A stretch of 64,000 nt of DNA from GCA-2746365 sp963711255 (GTDB taxonomy: Bacteria; Pseudomonadota; Gammaproteobacteria; SZUA-229). The position numbers and the translations under genes were made by a program. Below, in pieces: positions 16,227-24,946 of the stretch; within the stretch, counting starts at the first letter, position 1, and each line of letters starts with the position of its first letter. Below the pieces are notes generated by a model that had not been told where the DNA came from, searched no databases, and saw nothing but the letters and a program-made list of their open reading frames with translations. The DNA is taken from positions 28,508 to 92,507 of the forward strand of contig CAVQDO010000001.1 of the NCBI GenBank assembly GCA_963711255.1. The letters are read 5' to 3'.

Positions 16227-18965
16227 ATGATGTTGAATAAGCTGTTACTAAAAAACAAATCGATACGTTTTAAAATATTGATGTTCGCTGTACTGGTGTT
16301 ATGTATTCTGTTTGCGCAGAGTGCAAACATGCTGTTTCGATTATCAGCGGTAAATGACAATGTTGATGTCGTTGTTTATGACATACAACCTGCACTAATG
16401 AAGTCGCGCGAGCTTGCAGAAAAAATCATGCATAGTTCAAGTGCCTTAGGTTTTTATCTGCTAACTGGTGAAACTGCTGAACAGGATAAATTTGAAGCCA
16501 GTCTATCGAGTCTGGACCAGTCAGCTTTGGATCTTGGAGAGTTAAAAGGTATCAAGGAAAATCCCGAGTATAGTGCATTGCTTGTGAATATCGAAAAACA
16601 GCTAGAACAGTTTAAAAGTTATCGGGAGCAAATGATTTCGCTTGGTGCAGATGAAACCGCCAATATGATTGCTATGGCTTATTCTGTAGACAATGTTAAT
16701 CCACTATTCAGACAGACATCGCAGCTTCTTAATCAGATGATACTTGTTGAAGAAGACGAAGATGCCAGCGAAGAGCGTAAGACATTAATCGCAGATATTG
16801 TTGATTTGCGTTACAACTGGTCAAGGTTGTTGACCGAAATGCGTTTGTTTCTTGCTTTTCGTGCTGATTCTGCACGTGACAATATGATGTTGTATAAAAG
16901 TGTTATCGAAGAACGAATAGAAAAACTGCAGCTAAAACGCGATATTCTTAACTTTGAACAGGACGATGGCTTTGAACAGTTTCTTGGTGTTCGTACCACT
17001 TTTTATGAAAACCTTGATCAGTTGATCAAACTGCATAGTAGTGAAAAATGGCGTATGGATGCCTGGATAGTACGTACCGAACTTGCCCCATTGCTGGATA
17101 AGGTTAATGCAGATATTCAGGCTCTGATTAATAGCCTTGAAGCCTCATCAGAAACCGCGGCCAATGATGTTTCAGACGTATACGCGACAGAAAAATTCAC
17201 TATCCTCGCTTTGTTGCCGCTTATTATGGGTTTGATTGTGCTGTTGAGTTGGGCGATTAATCGCAGCATTACTAATCCGATTAATCACGCAATCGATATT
17301 GCTAATGTAATCGCTAATGGCAAGACGACCGATATCAAGCTGGAAAATGAAAAATCAGAACCAGGACAGTTATTGCTGGCATTATCGAAGATGCAGGAAA
17401 ACCTGCAGCAACACCTTCGTTCAGAAAAAGAAATGGCAGATAACTATCGTGTTAAGCAGGCACTGGACAATGTTTCAGCCAATGTGATGATGGTGTCTTC
17501 GGACGGAAAAATTATTTACATCAATGATGCTCTGCAAGTGCTAATGCACAATGCTGAAAATGAGATCCGTCAGCAGTTGCCAGACTTTGATGTCGAAAAT
17601 TTACTCAATACAAATATTGATCAGCTTCATCAAAGTTTTGCAAAGCACAGTGATCTGGATGACAGTTATATCGATGATATTACGCTTGGTGATTGCTGTA
17701 TGCGTATTATTGTAAACCCGATTATTGATAACAGCGGTAATCATCTCGGCACAGTTATCGAGTGGAATGATCGTACCCAGGAAATTGCCATTGAAGAAGA
17801 GATTAACAGTATTGTTAATGCATCTCTCGGCGGTGACCTGAGTCAGCGTATTGATATCAGCGGTAAAGTCGGGTTCTTTGAAATGTTGAGCCTTGGTATA
17901 AATAACCTGGTCGATGTTAGTGAACGCGTGATAAACGACACGGTGAGAATGATGAGTGCGATGGCCAAGGGTGACTTAACTCAGAGTATCGATGCTGATT
18001 ATCACGGTGCATTTGGCAAACTCAAAGATGATGCTAATACCACCATTAACAAACTTACCGAAGTGATGGGGAAAATTAACAGTGATGCAGATGCTGTACT
18101 GACAGGTTCACATGAACTCTCGCAGGGTAATAGTAATCTTTCCCTGCGTACCGAACAACAGGCCGCCAACCTCGAAGAAACCGCTTCCAGTATGGAAGAA
18201 ATGACCGCAACCGTACGCCAGAATGCAGACAATGCACGGCAGGCAAACCAGTTAGCTGCTGGTGCTCGTGAGCAGGCAGAAAAAGGCGGGGCAGTTGTTA
18301 GTAATGCGGTATCAGCTATGAGTGAAATAAGTCATTCGTCAAAACAGATTGCTGACATTATCGGTGTTATTGATGAGATTGCTTTTCAGACGAACTTACT
18401 GGCATTGAACGCAGCAGTAGAGGCTGCCCGTGCCGGTGAACAGGGTCGCGGTTTTGCCGTGGTAGCCAGTGAAGTGCGCAACCTGGCTGGCCGTAGTGCA
18501 ACTGCGGCGAAAGAAATCAAGGACCTGATTAGGGACAGCGAAATCAAGGTCGAAGAGGGATCTAAGCTGGTCGATGAATCCGGTGAGACACTGGACGAAA
18601 TTATGAGTTCAGTGAAGAAAGTCAGTGATATCGTGGCCGAGATAGCTGCCGCCAGCCAGGAACAGTCAGATGGTATTGAGCAGGTTAATTTAGCCATCAA
18701 CCAGATGGATGAGATGACACAGCAAAATGCCGCCCTGGTCGAAGAAGCCGCCGCTGCCAGTGAGACCATGAGTAAACAGGCGCTTAACCTGAATGAACTG
18801 GTTAGTTTTTTCAGGACTAAAGACAGCGGTAACGTCTCGGTTGCTGAGCGTCGCTCCAGTGATCGTCCCTGGAGTGCACAAAATGCCGCCCCAAAACCAG
18901 TCAATGCTTCCACGGCGAAGCAGGCAACAGGCACTGATGATGGCGGAGCCTGGGAAGAATTCTAA
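16227..18965 (+). CDS. Methyl-accepting chemotaxis protein (MCP3)
   Basis: A 912-residue receptor. An upstream in-frame ATG at 16200 lies inside the displaced MCP2 tail codons, so I place the start at 16227 (MMLNKLLLKNKSIRFK), after an AGAG ribosome site. TM1 is IRFKILMFAVLVLCILFAQS. A long, mostly helical periplasmic sensor of about 300 residues follows. TM2 is FTILALLPLIMGLIVLLSW. Then come HAMP, a PAS-like domain (KIIYINDALQVLMHNAE), a HAMP-like linker and the signalling hairpin. The tail ends in AWEEF, the CheR/CheB tether. The periplasmic domain is unlike that of MCP2, so the ligand differs. Confidence 0.93.
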   Translation: MMLNKLLLKNKSIRFKILMFAVLVLCILFAQSANMLFRLSAVNDNVDVVVYDIQPALMKSRELAEKIMHSSSALGFYLLTGETAEQDKFEASLSSLDQSALDLGELKGIKENPEYSALLVNIEKQLEQFKSYREQMISLGADETANMIAMAYSVDNVNPLFRQTSQLLNQMILVEEDEDASEERKTLIADIVDLRYNWSRLLTEMRLFLAFRADSARDNMMLYKSVIEERIEKLQLKRDILNFEQDDGFEQFLGVRTTFYENLDQLIKLHSSEKWRMDAWIVRTELAPLLDKVNADIQALINSLEASSETAANDVSDVYATEKFTILALLPLIMGLIVLLSWAINRSITNPINHAIDIANVIANGKTTDIKLENEKSEPGQLLLALSKMQENLQQHLRSEKEMADNYRVKQALDNVSANVMMVSSDGKIIYINDALQVLMHNAENEIRQQLPDFDVENLLNTNIDQLHQSFAKHSDLDDSYIDDITLGDCCMRIIVNPIIDNSGNHLGTVIEWNDRTQEIAIEEEINSIVNASLGGDLSQRIDISGKVGFFEMLSLGINNLVDVSERVINDTVRMMSAMAKGDLTQSIDADYHGAFGKLKDDANTTINKLTEVMGKINSDADAVLTGSHELSQGNSNLSLRTEQQAANLEETASSMEEMTATVRQNADNARQANQLAAGAREQAEKGGAVVSNAVSAMSEISHSSKQIADIIGVIDEIAFQTNLLALNAAVEAARAGEQGRGFAVVASEVRNLAGRSATAAKEIKDLIRDSEIKVEEGSKLVDESGETLDEIMSSVKKVSDIVAEIAAASQEQSDGIEQVNLAINQMDEMTQQNAALVEEAAAASETMSKQALNLNELVSFFRTKDSGNVSVAERRSSDRPWSAQNAAPKPVNASTAKQATGTDDGGAWEEF

Positions 18966-19151
18966 CGATATGACTTGTATTAGTCTGCGCTTATATGCTG
19001 CTGGCTAATACAAAGCTTTACTTAACTAATTTAAGAATTTACCCATTTGTCCGATATGAACAGTAAGGGCATTGCCCCAGACGATGATATTAAAAGAACT
19101 ATAGCCGATAACCGACCATTTCTTAGTAGATGGATAGATGTGAATATATAG

Positions 19152-19478
19152 ATGAACGCTAAAAATAAAAAAACGATCAATAAAAACAATAAAAAAGTCA
19201 GCAAGATAACGCTAGCTACACATCAGGATATCTCGGTAATTAACAAGCTGTATGGGCGCTTGAAAAAATGTGCCGACAGACAGGTAGATGTAAACATAGA
19301 TTGCACAAATGTAGAAACTATTGATGTTTCAACGTTGCAGCTACTACTATCTTTTTCACGAAAAATAAGAAGTCATAATAACGCACTCAACTGGCATGCT
19401 CCTACACAGGCAATAGTAAATACTGCGAGAATAATTGGCGTGGAGAAAGAGCTTATTCAGTTAGAACAGACTGAATAA
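19152..19478 (+). CDS. STAS-domain protein in the chemotaxis cluster
   Basis: A 108-residue protein with a lysine/asparagine-rich N-terminus and one STAS domain, the fold of anti-sigma-factor antagonists. VNIDCTNVETIDVSTLQLLLSF holds the conserved D-x-S/T site that a partner kinase phosphorylates in SpoIIAA-like proteins. Such proteins are found beside cheA-type genes in many proteobacterial chemotaxis clusters, where their partner is mostly unknown. No anti-sigma kinase is visible nearby; CheA could be the phosphodonor, but that is speculation. It is 186 nt after MCP3 and may have its own promoter. Confidence 0.85.
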   Translation: MNAKNKKTINKNNKKVSKITLATHQDISVINKLYGRLKKCADRQVDVNIDCTNVETIDVSTLQLLLSFSRKIRSHNNALNWHAPTQAIVNTARIIGVEKELIQLEQTE

Positions 19479-19518
19479 TAATTGCTCAGGTACGTGGTTA
19501 TGATAGTGCTCTCAAGTA

Positions 19519-20058
19519 ATGAAAAATAAGAGAAAAGGACAGGCAGTCGCAGTCGGGACAGCTGAAATGGAGCAGACACTGAATCTGTCAGCTTCTCAAA
19601 TTGAGATAGCTCTTAAAGAATCTGATCGATCTGTGACCGAGCTGATTTCCGCAATAACTTCCATGGCCTGTTGTGTGCAGAGTATTGGCGAGAATATTGA
19701 AGTACTGCGACAGATGCCGAATTCGGGTGAAGTCGCTGATGCAATAGCTGATAAATGTCGGCGAGCGGATGCTGATATGTGTCAGGTTGTCACTGCTATT
19801 CAGTTTTATGATCGTCTGTCACAGCGCTTTATGCATATTCACGAAAACCTGCATGATGCAGCAGTGGTGTTAAAGGAACCTGCTTCTTTAGGTGTCAGTA
19901 AATTGCAGAGACAGCATGAAAAAGTACGTTCGGTGTATTCACTAGAACAACAACAGAATATGCAGCATTCAGAAAAAAATGAATTTACTGCGAGTAAAAC
20001 AGACCGGCAGCTAGAGCAGGGTAAAGCGGAAGTTTTTGGAGACATTGAATTGTTTTAG
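19519..20058 (+). CDS. CheZ-like CheY-P phosphatase candidate
   Basis: A 179-residue, largely helical protein. The segment VVTAIQFYDRLSQRFMHIHENL has an acidic residue D98 and Q102 four residues later. CheZ uses the same D-x-x-x-Q pair (DLTGQ) on a long helix to hydrolyse CheY-P. The C-terminal 70 residues are polar and probably disordered, ending in GDIELF. CheZ likewise ends in a linker plus a short CheY-binding helix. Overall identity to CheZ is low, so the phosphatase role is inferred. It lies between the STAS gene and cheR, which overlaps or abuts its stop. Confidence 0.65.
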   Translation: MKNKRKGQAVAVGTAEMEQTLNLSASQIEIALKESDRSVTELISAITSMACCVQSIGENIEVLRQMPNSGEVADAIADKCRRADADMCQVVTAIQFYDRLSQRFMHIHENLHDAAVVLKEPASLGVSKLQRQHEKVRSVYSLEQQQNMQHSEKNEFTASKTDRQLEQGKAEVFGDIELF

Positions 20059-20066
20059 TGATTTTT

Positions 20067-20936
20067 ATGAGTTGTGCAGTACCTACCGATTTAAAACTTC
20101 AAATGAAAGATCAGACGTTCGAGTTCTCGACCGCTGACTTCAATGCTTTGCGTGAGCTGGTTAGTATTCATACTGGTATTAGTTTGTCTGACAAGAAAAG
20201 TGAGCTGGTATATGGCCGTCTTTCGAAACGTCTGCGCGCACTTGGGCTGACCAGTTTTAGTGACTATTGTAATTTGATGAAAAGTAGTCCAGGTGAAGAG
20301 CTTGAACATTTCACAAATGCGATTACAACTAACCTGACATCGTTTTTTAGAGAAGCACATCATTTTGACTACCTGAAAGATACTGTCGTACCCTTATTGC
20401 TGGAACGCTATTCTAAAACACAACGTTTGCGTATCTGGTCCGCAGGTTGTTCAACTGGTGAAGAACCTTATTCGTTAGCGATGATATTACGTGAAGCTGT
20501 TCCTGATATCGATAATATGGATATTCGTATTCTAGCCAGTGACCTCGATACGAATGTTGTACAAACGGCTGCTCAGGGAATATACCAGGAAAAAAGAATT
20601 GAAGGCCTGGATGAACGCCGCTGTCAGCGATGGTTTAAACGAGGCAGGGGTGTACATAGTGGCAAGGTAAAAGTAGAACCGGATTTGCAGAGACTGATAG
20701 CATTCAGGCAATTAAACCTGATGAAAGACTGGCCCATGCAGAATAATTTTGACGTTATATTTTGCCGTAATGTCGTTATCTATTTTGACAAACCTACGCA
20801 GAGAACATTGTTTGACAGATTTGCCAATGTATTAGTGCCAGATAGTCACCTGTTTATTGGGCATTCTGAAACTTTAAGTAATATTAGTGACAGGTTTGAA
20901 CTAATTGATAAAACCGTTTACCGGAAAATCAGTTAA
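20067..20936 (+). CDS. cheR: Chemotaxis protein methyltransferase CheR
   Basis: Methylates glutamates on MCPs using SAM. The N-terminal all-helical domain includes FNALRELVSIHTGISLSDKK and RLSKRLRALGL. The catalytic domain has TNLTSFFREAHHF, then motif I RIWSAGCSTGEEPYSLAM, ILASDLDT and FDVIFCRNVVIYFD. A GTG at 20058 overlaps the preceding stop; the ATG at 20067 (MSCAVPTDLK) is the likelier start and gives 289 residues. The stop overlaps the ATG of cheD (TAATG). The WEEF tails of MCP1 and MCP3 are its probable docking sites, by analogy with CheR2. Confidence 0.96.
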   Translation: MSCAVPTDLKLQMKDQTFEFSTADFNALRELVSIHTGISLSDKKSELVYGRLSKRLRALGLTSFSDYCNLMKSSPGEELEHFTNAITTNLTSFFREAHHFDYLKDTVVPLLLERYSKTQRLRIWSAGCSTGEEPYSLAMILREAVPDIDNMDIRILASDLDTNVVQTAAQGIYQEKRIEGLDERRCQRWFKRGRGVHSGKVKVEPDLQRLIAFRQLNLMKDWPMQNNFDVIFCRNVVIYFDKPTQRTLFDRFANVLVPDSHLFIGHSETLSNISDRFELIDKTVYRKIS

Positions 20937-21589
20937 TGTGCACGGTAAATAGGTTAGATTCTTCATTCCCCCGTCCGGAACGTGAGCCTGCATTACCAGG
21001 ATTTGAGCACATCAAGCACTATTGGGATAACAAACACGAGTCATATACCGCAAGGATTATGCCAGGTGAGTTTTTCGTTTCCACCACTAATGAAATGATT
21101 GCGACCGTTTTAGGATCGTGTGTGTCTGCATGTATACGCGATGTGAAATCCGGTGTTGGTGGTATGAATCATTTTATGTTGCCTGAGGGTGAAAAATGCC
21201 CGTCTAGCGGTGCCTGCTTAAGTACCTCGGCACGGTATGGTACTTATGCTATGGAACAAATGATTAATACAATCCTTTCTCATGGTGGTCGGCGCGAACG
21301 CCTCGAAATCAAGTTGTTTGGTGGCGGTAAAGTTTTGCAGTCCATGACCGATATAGGTAACAGGAATATACAGTTTGTTCGTGATTACCTGCGAATGGAA
21401 GCACTCATGGTGGCTTCGGAAGATCTTGGTGGGACACATCCGAGGAAGGTTTTATATTTCCCTGCAAGTGGTCGAGTTTTAATGCGCAAGTTACCAATAT
21501 CGCAGGATGAGAGTGTTTGTCAGCGTGAATTGCAGTACCAGAGTTCACTAATAGAAAAACCTATAGCTGGCGAAATTGATTTGTTTTAA
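20936..21589 (+). CDS. cheD: Chemoreceptor glutamine deamidase CheD
   Basis: Converts receptor glutamines to glutamates. The catalytic Cys is in VLGSCVSACIRD (about residue 62) and the His in VGGMNHFMLP (about 79). ARYGTYAMEQMIN supplies the conserved Thr region, and KLFGGGKVL is typical. The protein is 217 residues, with about 40 extra N-terminal residues and a C-terminal tail ending AGEIDLF. That tail matches the GDIELF end of the CheZ-like protein two genes upstream. Translation is coupled to cheR by the TAATG overlap. Confidence 0.95.
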   Translation: MCTVNRLDSSFPRPEREPALPGFEHIKHYWDNKHESYTARIMPGEFFVSTTNEMIATVLGSCVSACIRDVKSGVGGMNHFMLPEGEKCPSSGACLSTSARYGTYAMEQMINTILSHGGRRERLEIKLFGGGKVLQSMTDIGNRNIQFVRDYLRMEALMVASEDLGGTHPRKVLYFPASGRVLMRKLPISQDESVCQRELQYQSSLIEKPIAGEIDLF

Positions 21590-21657
21590 ATGAATAATAA
21601 GGAATAGATTATGCCTACAGTGTATGTAGTCGGTTTAATAATGCAGCAAGGTGAGCT

Positions 21658-22758
21658 ATGAGTAAAGTAATTCGAGTGTTGATAGTTGATGATTCAGCAC
21701 TTGTACGAAAAATGCTTAAAGAGATGCTATCACTCGACCCGGAGCTTGAGGTTGTAGGTACTGCATCAGATCCATATGTTGCAAGGGATAAAATAAAGAA
21801 ACTTAAGCCAGATGTTTTGACGCTAGATGTCGAAATGCCAAAGATGGATGGTATTTCGTTTCTTGCGAATTTGATGCGTCTTCATCCTTTACCTGTAGTA
21901 ATGGTATCAAGTCTTACTGTAAAAGGTGCTGATGTTATTTTGCAGGCACTCGAATTAGGGGCTGTAGATTATGTAACCAAGCCAAAAATAGACCTGGCAT
22001 ATGGTCTTGAGCAGTACGCTGAAGAGATAATTTCTAAATTGAAAGTGGCGGCTAATACCAGGGTGCGTGCTATTTCAAATAATTTGCCAAAAGATAAGGT
22101 GAAAGTTACAGATAAATTAAATGCTGATGCTGTTATAAGTAAACAGCATGGTATTAAACATTACTCAACGACCGAATCGATCATAGTAATTGGTGCATCG
22201 ACTGGCGGCACTGAAGCCATTAAAGAAATACTGCTCGAGATGCCAGCGAGTGCACCAGGTACAGTAATAACACAGCATATACCAGCCGCTTTTAGTGCGT
22301 CATTTGCAGCACGATTAGACAGGGCCTGTAAGATGAAAGTATGTGAAGCGAAAGATGGTCAACAGATAATACCGGGGCATGTATATATAGCGCCCGGTGA
22401 CAGGCATCTGCTTGTGGTTAGGGATGGCGCACGTTATCACTGTAAGTTAAGTGATGGTGAGATGGTCAACAGGCATAAGCCGGCTGTTGACGTGTTGTTC
22501 AGGTCTGCAGCACAAAGTGCAGGCATAAACGCTATCGGCGTTTTATTAACAGGAATGGGAGACGATGGTGCCCAGGGACTCAAAGAGTTGCAACAGTCAG
22601 GTGCCGCGACAATTGCCCAGGATCAGGATAGTAGCGTTGTTTGGGGTATGCCGGGAGCTGCAGTCAAGCTAGGTGCTGCTGATAGAGTGCTGCCATTAAA
22701 TATGATTGCCGGTGAGCTGGTAGCATACAGTCGTGATGAGAAAAAGTATGGAACATAA
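21658..22758 (+). CDS. cheB: Chemotaxis response regulator/methylesterase CheB
   Basis: A 366-residue protein that demethylates and deamidates MCPs when phosphorylated by CheA. The receiver domain has D11/D12 (LIVDDSALVRKML), D57 (LTLDVEMPKMDG) and the conserved Lys (DYVTKPK). The esterase domain has the nucleophile in VIGASTGGTEAIKEIL, the His in ITQHIPAAFSASFAARLD and the Asp in LLTGMGDDGAQGL. The linker of about 50 residues is long and lysine-rich. It completes the cheR-cheD-cheB set. The 68-nt gap upstream holds only a 15-codon frame that overlaps the CheB ATG, probably not meaningful. Confidence 0.97.
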   Translation: MSKVIRVLIVDDSALVRKMLKEMLSLDPELEVVGTASDPYVARDKIKKLKPDVLTLDVEMPKMDGISFLANLMRLHPLPVVMVSSLTVKGADVILQALELGAVDYVTKPKIDLAYGLEQYAEEIISKLKVAANTRVRAISNNLPKDKVKVTDKLNADAVISKQHGIKHYSTTESIIVIGASTGGTEAIKEILLEMPASAPGTVITQHIPAAFSASFAARLDRACKMKVCEAKDGQQIIPGHVYIAPGDRHLLVVRDGARYHCKLSDGEMVNRHKPAVDVLFRSAAQSAGINAIGVLLTGMGDDGAQGLKELQQSGAATIAQDQDSSVVWGMPGAAVKLGAADRVLPLNMIAGELVAYSRDEKKYGT

Positions 22759-22813
22759 ATTTTTTTGACAACAGAACTCTACTAATAGAGTTACAACAAC
22801 AGAGGTAAGAGAG

Positions 22814-23176
22814 ATGAATATACTTGTAGTCGATGATAGCCTGGCAATGAGGCTGATTGTTATGAAAACACTGCGTGAGGCGGGATATGAAGGCCATGAT
22901 ATTGAACAGGCAGAAGACGGCGTTAAAGCGCTTGAGCAGATAAAATCAAAAGCACCTGATTTAATTTTATGTGACTGGAATATGCCTAATATGACAGGGC
23001 CTGAATTACTGCAGGTACTTACTGATGATGGTATAAAACCAACTTTCGGTTTTGTTACAACAGAAGCAACCTCTGAAATGCTGGCCAAGGCCAGTGACCT
23101 GGGTGCTGATTTTCTAATAGCAAAGCCTTTTACTCCTGAATCGTTTCAGAAAAAACTTGATAAATATATAAACTAA
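22814..23176 (+). CDS. Second CheY-like response regulator
   Basis: A 120-residue stand-alone receiver with D7/D8 (LVVDDSLAMR), D54 (LILCDWNMPNMTG), T82/T83 (FVTTEAT) and K104 (IAKPFTPE). The DWNMP form of the phosphorylation loop is typical of flagellar CheY1-type proteins and differs from the DVNMP of the first regulator. A good AGAGGTAAGAGAG ribosome site precedes the ATG. It is followed 48 nt later by a protein with a CheC/CheX-type motif, so the two may be a regulator-phosphatase pair. Confidence 0.93.
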   Translation: MNILVVDDSLAMRLIVMKTLREAGYEGHDIEQAEDGVKALEQIKSKAPDLILCDWNMPNMTGPELLQVLTDDGIKPTFGFVTTEATSEMLAKASDLGADFLIAKPFTPESFQKKLDKYIN

Positions 23177-23224
23177 TACAGTTTCTATGCTTTTAGAAAA
23201 AACTGCTAAATCTGAGGAATGATC

Positions 23225-23707
23225 ATGCCAAATACATACCCTGTGCCAAAAGAAAAAGACGTGCTCGACATATTATCCATGCTGTATGGAGGTGACGTAG
23301 AGCTGGGTTCAGTTGATCCAGTTCCTATTGAAAACAAAGACAGTATGGTTGCTGTTTATATTAACGATAATAATGAGCCATCAACAGCATGTGTTTGTAA
23401 TTTTAATTTTGCTGCATTTGCTAGTTCAGCGCTAACCAAAATACCTGTTGGTGGAGCAGAGGATGCGGCAGAAACTGGTGATTTCTCTGCAATGATGCTG
23501 TCGAACCTGCATGAGGTAATGAATATTTGCTCGCGTGTGTTTATGAATGATAGTAGCCCACATATTAAGCTGGATACTGTCTATAAAAATCTGGACGATG
23601 CACCTGAAACCGTTAAAGCCCTGTTTGGCAGCACAGGTGAACGAAGTGATTTTACTGTGACTATCCCTAACTATGGTGATGGTACAATCTCATTCCTGTC
23701 ATCATGA
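23225..23707 (+). CDS. CheX/CheC-like protein, candidate CheY-P phosphatase
   Basis: A 160-residue protein I cannot assign by overall similarity. The segment MMLSNLHEVMNICSRVF fits the CheC/CheX/FliY phosphatase signature [DS]-x3-E-x2-N at S93, E97 and N100. A Pro follows 27 residues later, against 22-23 in the published pattern. The predicted strand content around it suits the CheX fold. Two starts are possible: ATG 23219 lies 1 nt after the GAGGA ribosome site, and ATG 23225 lies 7 nt after it, so I choose 23225. The gene ends the chemotaxis cluster. The phosphatase role is inferred from the motif and from the neighbouring receiver. Confidence 0.6.
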   Translation: MPNTYPVPKEKDVLDILSMLYGGDVELGSVDPVPIENKDSMVAVYINDNNEPSTACVCNFNFAAFASSALTKIPVGGAEDAAETGDFSAMMLSNLHEVMNICSRVFMNDSSPHIKLDTVYKNLDDAPETVKALFGSTGERSDFTVTIPNYGDGTISFLSS

Positions 23708-23753
23708 AAGGCTTTGTAATAATAGCCTAAGCATTATCCCCGGGTTATGTCTT

Positions 23754-24238
23754 TTATCTGGCGTTGTAGCTTACCCGGTATATTGCATCAGTATAATCAT
23801 CTGAAATGAGGATGGAGCCGTTAGGCAGATTCAAAATGTCCACTGGTCTCCCAGGCTGAGTCGTCAGGAAGATTAGCTATAATGACAACAGGCTCCGGTG
23901 GGTTTTCTAGACTATTTTAAATATCGTCATATTTCAATATCCTGTTAACTGCGGAAACGTATAGAGCGCCGTTTTAGAAAGCAACACCACTGGGCATGTT
24001 GAAGTTGTCATCAATTAAGAAATGCCTGTCAGCCTTACCATCTTTGTTGTTATCGATAATGGCGTATACTTTTCCTTCGTTACGTGTGCCTGAAAAAACA
24101 GTGCCATTATCACCGAGTGTCATTTGCCTGGCTTTGACGACGTTACTTGCGAAAATTTCAATGCTGAACCCTTCTTGTAGCTGTAACCTGTCGAGGTTTA
24201 TTTGTGATGAGAGTAATAAGGTGGTCAGGATTAGATTC
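23754..24238 (-). pseudogene. Remnant of a PQQ-dependent sugar (sorbosone-type) dehydrogenase
   Basis: The minus strand from 24238 encodes a signal-like MNLILTTLLLSSQI, then LQEGFSIEIFASNVVKARQMTLG, NGTVFSGTRNEGKVYAII and NMPSGVAF, the first blade of this beta-propeller family. A stop follows. The same frame then continues NGALYVSAVNRILKYDDI, stop, NPPEPVVIIANLPDD. In a shifted frame the family C-terminus appears: RPVDILNLPNGSILISDDYT and AIYRVSYNAR, stop. Most of the propeller (over 200 residues) is missing. Stops, a frameshift and a large deletion make this a clear remnant. Confidence 0.85.
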
Positions 24239-24250
24239 ATTTTTCTTCTG

Positions 24251-24946
24251 TCAGGCCCTGTATTGATCGTGTTTGAATATTGCAGTTCTAGCAATGGTAT
24301 ATGCATCTTCATTGATGATGCCCTTATCTCTGAGTCGACGACACATTTTTAGTTCTTCAACCAGCCGGCTGGCTATAGAAAGTGATGCCTGTGCTCTGTC
24401 GATGTGTTGTTGGAGGCATATAAAAAATTTGTCAAAATCCTGCTGTTCAGGTTTTTTGTTTTCAATTGAAAATAAATGGGCGCCAGAATAGTTACCTTTG
24501 AAGAGGTATTCGTCTTTTATATAATACAGGAAGAGCAGTATAAATATCACTGTGCTCGTTAACATAATGGATCCGGCTGCTATAGAGTATTCAATTCTTA
24601 GCAGATCATTTAGCGTTAAGTAAGTGATGAATATGCTTGATGTGAAGCAAGCTACAGCAAGATAGAGCCATTTCCATATAATTGTTTTGTTATGCTCTGG
24701 TTCAGCCTTTATGGTGGAGAGGCTGACATGAAATTTTACCGCTTTGCTGTTGTTCTTTTTCAAAATACTTATTAATAGATATTTGTCGTCGTAAAATTGA
24801 AATTCCTTTGTGATTCCTTTCTGTGAATTTATTTGTAGAAGTTTATCGCCCAGTTTTTCCGGGCGAATGTCTTCCTCTAACTCATCATAGTTATCGGTGG
24901 GTACATCAAACGCAGTGTCTGAAATTATTACTTCTTCATCTTCCAT
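24251..24946 (-). CDS. Membrane protein of unknown function with two transmembrane helices
   Basis: A 231-residue protein not recognised as a named family. The N-terminal 95 residues are acidic and polar and should be cytoplasmic. Two transmembrane helices follow (about WLYLAVACFTSSIFITYL and SIMLTSTVIFILLFLYYI). The C-terminal 75 residues are helical and include RRLRDKGIINEDAYTIARTAI, which recalls the short SHOCT-type oligomerisation helix-loop-helix. It is transcribed toward the dehydrogenase remnant and away from the ferritin-like gene. Codon use looks ordinary. Function unknown. Confidence 0.65.
   Translation of the reverse strand: MEDEEVIISDTAFDVPTDNYDELEEDIRPEKLGDKLLQINSQKGITKEFQFYDDKYLLISILKKNNSKAVKFHVSLSTIKAEPEHNKTIIWKWLYLAVACFTSSIFITYLTLNDLLRIEYSIAAGSIMLTSTVIFILLFLYYIKDEYLFKGNYSGAHLFSIENKKPEQQDFDKFFICLQQHIDRAQASLSIASRLVEELKMCRRLRDKGIINEDAYTIARTAIFKHDQYRA

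Noticed and set aside
19104..19111. GCCGATAA, a perfect sigma-28 -10, before the STAS gene
   Set aside because: No TAAAG-type -35 lies at the right distance; TAAAAG is too close.
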